A DNA stretch of 64,000 bases from NCEH01 sp002257205 (lineage in GTDB: Bacteria > Pseudomonadota > Alphaproteobacteria > Rhizobiales > Xanthobacteraceae). The translations under genes were made by a program, and so were the position numbers. The stretch lies in the NCBI RefSeq assembly GCF_043195105.1, contig NZ_JBAFWO010000014.1. The stretch is one strand, 5' to 3'. The notes under the pieces were generated by a model. That model had not been told where the DNA came from, searched no databases, and worked only from the letters and a program-made list of their open reading frames with translations. Positions 59,227 through 64,000 of the stretch are shown in pieces (within the stretch, counting starts at the first letter, position 1; every line of letters begins with the position of its first letter).

Positions 59227-62200
59227 TCAGAACTTATACCCGAGCCGCAGGGACGCACCCTGGGCAAGATAATCCTCGGCCACGTTCGCGGTATATTGCA
59301 GCTTCACTTCGACGCCGCTCACATTTTGAATGTCAAGGCCGAGATCGAGCCGACCCACCATGTCCGCGACCGGCGAGAGGGTCTCAAAGGCCTGCATGCC
59401 CGGCGCGTTGACGAAGGTCGCGCGGGACGACCATGTGTCGCCCGAGAGGAAGCTCACGCCCATGACCGCGAACGGCCGCGCCACCGTATTATCATCCAGA
59501 GCAAACCGGCCGCCGACCTCCAAAGCCGGCGTGATGCCATAGAAGGTCGACGATCCACTCTGCACCGCAAGGTTAAGGGGGCCGAGCCCAGTTTCCGTGT
59601 AGCCGATCTGATTGATCGACATGACATCAACATCGAGCATCGGCTTTGCATACCACGCATTGTTGAAGATCAATTCGTGGGACGCGCGTGCCCGCCCGAA
59701 CAGGAAGTAGGAGGTCGGGGACCCTTCGGCGAGAGAGGAGAGCGAGCCGACCGAAACGGTGCGTGTTGAATCGCCCCAATTGTATCCGCCGCCAGCGGCG
59801 AGGGCGAACAACCACGGTCCCATCTGGCGCTTGAGGGCCACCGCACCAAATCCCGTCTGATTGTCCAGCGTTTCCGCCCGGCCCGTACCTTGGTAAGAGC
59901 TGCTCTGGTAGCCGATCGTGGCCCCAAGGAACCAGTCCTTGGCGATCTCCTTCTGCCGCCCGACCTGCATACCCGCCATACTGCCGGAGAAGCCCGAGAA
60001 GCCGTTTGAACCGGTACGGTCGGCGACCCCACCAAGCACGCGCGCCCAATCGCAACTGCCTTCCTGAAGCAGCACGCCATCGCCCTCGAACGCCGGACAG
60101 CTCAGCACGCTCGATGCGGTCGCAATGGCGGTTTCGGTCGCGGTGGAGAGCGGGACCAGCGAGGTGCTGGAATAGATCGAGTTGATCAGGGACGGATAGT
60201 TCGCGGGCGTCGCACTATAGAATTGACCGAAGACGGCGCCAAGCGCGGAGGTCGCGGGTGACCCGAGTGTGGCGCCATTGGCGATGACGTTCCACGCACT
60301 TTGTAATCCGCCGCTCACCTTCTGCTGGTTGGTGTTGAGGTTGGCAGTGAGGCTGGAACTGGTGAAATTCGCGCTTTGCACCGAGAAGCCGTACCAGCCA
60401 TCCGCCTGCAAGGTAGGAGAGGTGAATTGATATATCGGCGTTGGCAGTACGGTGACGGGATCTGTCACGACGCCGCCTTCGGCCTTGAACAGATCCACCG
60501 TCACATTCGGCAGCAAGGACACAGCGTTGAGCGTGACCGCACTCTGCCCGGACAGTGTGCCCCCAACGATGAACCGATCAGATGTGCCGTGTACCATATC
60601 GACATCTGCGACAATACCGCCATTGCCCGTCAGATTACCCGAAAATGTCGTAGTGACGAACGATCCGGTTCCGCCGACATTGACCGTTCCATAATTTTCG
60701 AAGGAGCCAACTTGTACCTGTGTTCCGCTAATGAAAGTGCCGGAGACGGTATTGTATACTTTGTTTCCGATGTTGCCGGACAGCAAGAGATTACCTTGAA
60801 GCAACCCGGAGTTCGTCACCGCTGTGATATTCGCACCGACCGTCTGAATGGCGATCCCGTTGGGCGACGTCGCGCCCACAGCACCCCCCTTGGCGATTTG
60901 GATGCCCGTGTTCCTGCCCACGGCATAGATGGCGCCGGCGCTGGCGCCGCTGGCGTTGACAACGCCGCCTGCCTCCACGGCGATATCATTTGCGTCACTG
61001 CCGGCCTGCGAGAAAATACCCCAGGCGCCCTGTCCAGCCACGTGGATTTGGCCTGAGGTCGTGATCTGGACGTTACCCGTTCCGCTGCTACCGCCGCGTT
61101 GGAGCGAACCGGCATAGGTGACGCCGTTCTTTTGAAACACACCACCACCACCGGAGAAGGCTTGCGCGAAGATACCGTGGGCATAGGCGCCGGAGGTGAC
61201 GATCGCTGCCCCGGTCGCGAGGGTTACGGCAACGCCCCCGCTGGTACCGCTGCCGCTGGTGTAGGCATATTTATCAGACACCGGCGCATAGATCTGAAAC
61301 TTCTGCGTCGCATCTGCGGTGAACGCCCCGCCACCGGCGATGGACTGCGCAACAACACCAATTGCGCCATCACCGGAGGTGTAGATCCGCGACGTCCCGT
61401 TGAGCGACACATTTACTGCGTCAGAGATTCCGCTGGCGCCGGTGGACACGAAAGAGACGTCCTTGATAGCAGCGCTTATCGTCGACATTACGCCCCCGCC
61501 CGCGCCGATGGATTGCGCGAGAATGCCGATATTGCGGGTTCCGTAAGTCGCAATGGCGCCATTGGCGTTCACTGTCACGGCACCTCCGTTCGCATTGCCG
61601 CTGCTGGCCATGCTGCCGAGGGAAATCTTTAGAGCATCGCGCACATAAGCGGCGCTTGCGGTAGTCGTATCGCCGAACGCCGCGGCGAAGGTTCCGCCGC
61701 CGCCGCCGATGGATTGCGCAAGTATGCCGAAGGCGTCGGTGCCCTCCACCCCGCCGCCCGTCGAGATGACCGTGTTCTCAAGCGTCGTTACGGTCACCGC
61801 TCCGCCATTGCCGCTGGCGGCGGTCGTGGTCGTATTGCCGAAATGGATTTTGGTCGAGGGTATGGAGAAGCCGGTGGTTGCGCCGGAGCCGCCACCACCG
61901 CCGATGGACTGGGCCAGCACACCGTGCGAGCCGAAACCGGAGGTTCTGATATTGCTGGCATAGACGCTCACCGCGCTGCCATTGCCGCCCGAGCCGCCGC
62001 TGGCGCCGATAGTCAGGTCAGCCGTGAAGGGGCCGGTTGCGCCAGCGCTGCTGCTGCCGTTGGACACCGCCGCCGCGCCACCGCCGCCGCCGATGGATTG
62101 CGCGGTGATGCCGTTGGAGAGGATGCCTGAAGTGATAATGCTGCCATTTGTGACGCTGCCGCCGGGCTGCGAGCCGCCGCCATAACCCCCGTTCGACTTG

Positions 62201-64000
62201 CCGACAACGATGGCGCCGCCATCTCCGCCGGCGCCGCCATCGGACCCGACCGTCACGTTGAACGTGGCCGTCTGGGCCGCCGTATCGCCCTGCGGCAGGT
62301 AATTTGTGATGCTGCTGGGCGTCGGCACGGTGAGCGAGGAATCGCCCGCCCCACCCATGCCGCCGCCGCCGCCGATGGATTGCGCCAGAATTCCGTCCGC
62401 CCAATCCCCGCTGGTCACGATATTGCCGGCGTTCCAGGCATACACGGTGCCGCCGTTCCCGCCTGCGGTTCCCGCGGCACCGAGCCCGATGACAATGCCC
62501 ACAGTGCCGCCAGCTGTGCCGCCGCCGCCACCCGATGTGCCGCCGCCGCCGCCGATGGACTGGACCAACATGCCGCGGGAATCATTGCCCGATGTCGAAA
62601 TGGTGCCGACATTGCCAGCCGCGGCGAAGCCGCCCGCCCCGCCATCGCCGCCGGTGGCGCCGAGGCCGACTGAAAGGCTTACCGAAACCTTGCCCGCCGC
62701 CGATTTGCTTTGCGCATTGCCGGTGGTGGCATTGCCGCCGCCGCCACCGATCGACTGCACCATGATGGCGTCGGAGAACTGCCCCGTGGTGGCGATCCGG
62801 CCCTGGTTGAACGCTTCAGCGTAGCCGCCCGCGCCGCCACCGCCGCCGGTTCCGCCCAGCGACGTGCTGATGGAGAAGTTGAAGGCCTGAGGATCCGCCG
62901 CACCGGTCGCGTAATTGATTACCTTCGGCAGAATTCCGGCCGAGCTATTGGCGCTGGAATCGCCGCCGGCGCCGCCGCCGCCGCCGACCGACTGGACCAG
63001 CATGCCCACCGAGCCGTGGCCGCTGGTGTAGATTTGCCCGGAGGACGTGTTCGTCGCGAAAGCATTTCCGCCATTCGCGGCGGTTCCGCCTTTGCCCCCG
63101 TGGGAAAAGCTGATGGCCACGGCCAAGGTCGCCTTAGGATCGCTGGGATCAACCGGGACACCGGCCACAAGGGATTTCGCAGCAGAGGACCCGCCGGCAC
63201 CACCGCCCCCGCCGATGGACTGAACCGTGATGGCAGCGGAATCATAACCCGACGTGCGGATGATGCCGCCGCTGGTCGCTTCCGCTGTCCCGCCCGTACC
63301 GCCCCCGCCGCCACTGCCACCGAATGACAGAGAAATGCCGATGCCGAGCGACGCGGACGTCGCCTTGGAGGCGCCGCCGGTGCCGCCGCCGCCACCGATG
63401 GACTGGACGAGCAGGCCGGTGCCGTTGGTGCCCGAGGTTGTAATGCTGCTGCCGGCATAGGTTCTCACCTGCGCCGTTTGGCCGTCGCCTCCGCCGCCGC
63501 CTGAGCCGCCCTTGGAGGCAGATATGACTGTGCCCCAAGAGGTCGCCTTGCCGCCTGAGCCACCACCGCCGCCAATGGATTGCGCGATGATGCCGCCGGC
63601 ATATTCGCCCGAAACAACGATGGCGCCGGAATGCTCCACCGTCACAGTTCCGCCATCGCCACCATTGCCGCCAGAACCGCCGACAGCAAGGACCAAGCCA
63701 TGCTTGTTGCGGCCATTGCCGCCGCCGCCACCGATGGACTGCGCAACGATTCCGTGCGCCTCTGAACCGTAAGTGGTGATCACGCCACCATTGGCGACGT
63801 TAACCGATCCGCCGTTTGCCCCGGAACTTCCAGACGCCCCGACCGGGCCGAGCAGGGCGAGGACGCCGGGGCCGCCATTCGTGCCGCCGCCGCCCCCAAT
63901 GGATTGCGCGAGGATACCAATGCCGCCGCCCGTATAGACCGTGCCGCTTGACGTATCGACGGCGCCGGAGGCAGTCGCCGTATAGCCGCCGACTGTCGTG
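59227..64000 (-). CDS. Giant glycine-rich autotransporter (partial, 5' end beyond window)
   Basis: The reading frame is open from the right edge to TGA 59227, at least 1,590 residues. The passenger, roughly 1,300 residues in this window, is built of repeats with the motif AQSIGGGGG, recurring about 16 times at 50-95-residue spacing. The motif decays towards the C-terminus (QSIGAGGG, QSIAGGGA, QAFSGGGG). Repeats of this kind form a beta-helix. The last 280 residues are an autotransporter barrel: WARVLGGVADRTGSNGFSGF, IGYQSSSYQGTGRAET, and an end LRLGYKF with terminal Phe for BAM insertion. It is surface-exposed or secreted; adhesion is a family-level inference. The signal peptide lies outside. 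Confidence 0.92.
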   Translation of the reverse strand, partial: TTVGGYTATASGAVDTSSGTVYTGGGIGILAQSIGGGGGTNGGPGVLALLGPVGASGSSGANGGSVNVANGGVITTYGSEAHGIVAQSIGGGGGNGRNKHGLVLAVGGSGGNGGDGGTVTVEHSGAIVVSGEYAGGIIAQSIGGGGGSGGKATSWGTVISASKGGSGGGGGDGQTAQVRTYAGSSITTSGTNGTGLLVQSIGGGGGTGGASKATSASLGIGISLSFGGSGGGGGTGGTAEATSGGIIRTSGYDSAAITVQSIGGGGGAGGSSAAKSLVAGVPVDPSDPKATLAVAISFSHGGKGGTAANGGNAFATNTSSGQIYTSGHGSVGMLVQSVGGGGGAGGDSSANSSAGILPKVINYATGAADPQAFNFSISTSLGGTGGGGGAGGYAEAFNQGRIATTGQFSDAIMVQSIGGGGGNATTGNAQSKSAAGKVSVSLSVGLGATGGDGGAGGFAAAGNVGTISTSGNDSRGMLVQSIGGGGGTSGGGGGTAGGTVGIVIGLGAAGTAGGNGGTVYAWNAGNIVTSGDWADGILAQSIGGGGGMGGAGDSSLTVPTPSSITNYLPQGDTAAQTATFNVTVGSDGGAGGDGGAIVVGKSNGGYGGGSQPGGSVTNGSIITSGILSNGITAQSIGGGGGAAAVSNGSSSAGATGPFTADLTIGASGGSGGNGSAVSVYASNIRTSGFGSHGVLAQSIGGGGGSGATTGFSIPSTKIHFGNTTTTAASGNGGAVTVTTLENTVISTGGGVEGTDAFGILAQSIGGGGGTFAAAFGDTTTASAAYVRDALKISLGSMASSGNANGGAVTVNANGAIATYGTRNIGILAQSIGAGGGVMSTISAAIKDVSFVSTGASGISDAVNVSLNGTSRIYTSGDGAIGVVAQSIAGGGAFTADATQKFQIYAPVSDKYAYTSGSGTSGGVAVTLATGAAIVTSGAYAHGIFAQAFSGGGGVFQKNGVTYAGSLQRGGSSGTGNVQITTSGQIHVAGQGAWGIFSQAGSDANDIAVEAGGVVNASGASAGAIYAVGRNTGIQIAKGGAVGATSPNGIAIQTVGANITAVTNSGLLQGNLLLSGNIGNKVYNTVSGTFISGTQVQVGSFENYGTVNVGGTGSFVTTTFSGNLTGNGGIVADVDMVHGTSDRFIVGGTLSGQSAVTLNAVSLLPNVTVDLFKAEGGVVTDPVTVLPTPIYQFTSPTLQADGWYGFSVQSANFTSSSLTANLNTNQQKVSGGLQSAWNVIANGATLGSPATSALGAVFGQFYSATPANYPSLINSIYSSTSLVPLSTATETAIATASSVLSCPAFEGDGVLLQEGSCDWARVLGGVADRTGSNGFSGFSGSMAGMQVGRQKEIAKDWFLGATIGYQSSSYQGTGRAETLDNQTGFGAVALKRQMGPWLFALAAGGGYNWGDSTRTVSVGSLSSLAEGSPTSYFLFGRARASHELIFNNAWYAKPMLDVDVMSINQIGYTETGLGPLNLAVQSGSSTFYGITPALEVGGRFALDDNTVARPFAVMGVSFLSGDTWSSRATFVNAPGMQAFETLSPVADMVGRLDLGLDIQNVSGVEVKLQYTANVAEDYLAQGASLRLGYKF
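60990..64000 (-). repeat. Tandem-like AQSIGGGGG passenger repeats
   Basis: Twelve near-exact copies of the codons for (A/V)QS(I/V)GGGGG and four degenerate ones nearest the barrel. On the plus strand the DNA appears as GCCGCCGCCGCCG(A/C)T blocks followed by GGA-TTG-CGC or GGACTG variants. The variable inserts between motifs contain SGGxGGxGG strands. Confidence 0.85.

Noticed and set aside
61700..62830. Proline-rich open frames on the plus strand (PPPPPMD repeats)
   Set aside because: They are the antisense of glycine codons of the autotransporter.
60990..64000. CRISPR-like or microsatellite array from regular GCC-rich repeats
   Set aside because: Repeats are codon-phased, irregularly spaced and encode AQSIGGGGG motifs in one long frame; no constant spacer length.

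Overview
The window is GC-rich (well above 60% by eye) and looks like the accessory part of an alphaproteobacterial chromosome or large plasmid, most likely Hyphomicrobiales (Rhizobiales). Grounds: an Atu4866-type protein, an E. coli PaoABC-like aldehyde dehydrogenase, a cyanide-insensitive bd oxidase, an IS630 copy of the rhizobial type, a 7TMR-DISM kinase and a TIGR03032 protein beside a giant glycine-rich autotransporter. No tRNA, rRNA, CRISPR array or replication origin was seen. The genus is not settled by the sequence.

Layout. 0-4.2 kb: an IS3 transposase relic, a small membrane protein, then a TetR-led run (NTF2-like, TfoX-N, DUF2239, DUF1330-like, alpha/beta hydrolase) behind a large symmetric operator. 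4.6-7.2 kb: leftward SDR, hydrolase and DJ-1/PfpI protein. 7.9-10.8 kb: a large ATPase-LuxR regulator. 10.8-18.7 kb: one leftward run of esterase, cofactor-free haloperoxidase-like hydrolase, DUF4331 protein, Ni/Co transporter and the three subunits of a molybdenum aldehyde oxidoreductase. 19.1-21.5 kb: cydAB (cioAB type), then a divergent AraC regulator and a small histidine kinase. 23.9-32.9 kb: a decaying stretch with a broken IS630, a frameshifted quinone reductase, a truncated FAD oxidoreductase, a relic of an island-type gene, and a divergent LysR/aldo-keto reductase pair each missing one base; intact SDR, AKR and AraC genes lie between.

32.9-43.3 kb is a patchwork of regulator-plus-oxidoreductase modules (AraC, MarR, three LysR; SDRs, epimerases, NTF2-like and lipocalin-like proteins), several with clear dyad operators. 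43.5-46.2 kb encodes three consecutive proteins with Tat-type signals (metallo-beta-lactamase fold, aldo-keto reductase, intradiol dioxygenase); the last has two in-frame stop codons. At about 46.65 kb a deletion has apparently fused the remains of an SDR gene and a TetR gene head to head. 47.1-53.4 kb holds a phospholipid N-methyltransferase-like gene, DedA, SDR and DUF1330-like run, an AraC/MFS pair and a Tat-tagged SDR. 53.4-54.7 kb is non-coding, with an IS66 end relic and a copy of a dispersed repeat. 54.7-57.6 kb is a two-component system, and 58.0-64.0 kb is TIGR03032 plus an autotransporter that runs off the right edge.

Overall theme: many small redox/detoxification modules, each under its own regulator, of the kind used against aldehydes, quinones and other electrophiles, in a region that gains and loses genes quickly. 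The most distinctive observations are a frameshift explained by quasi-palindrome correction, the fused SDR/TetR deletion scar, a dispersed repeat seen at three sites, the Tat-exported redox cluster and the autotransporter/TIGR03032 pair.
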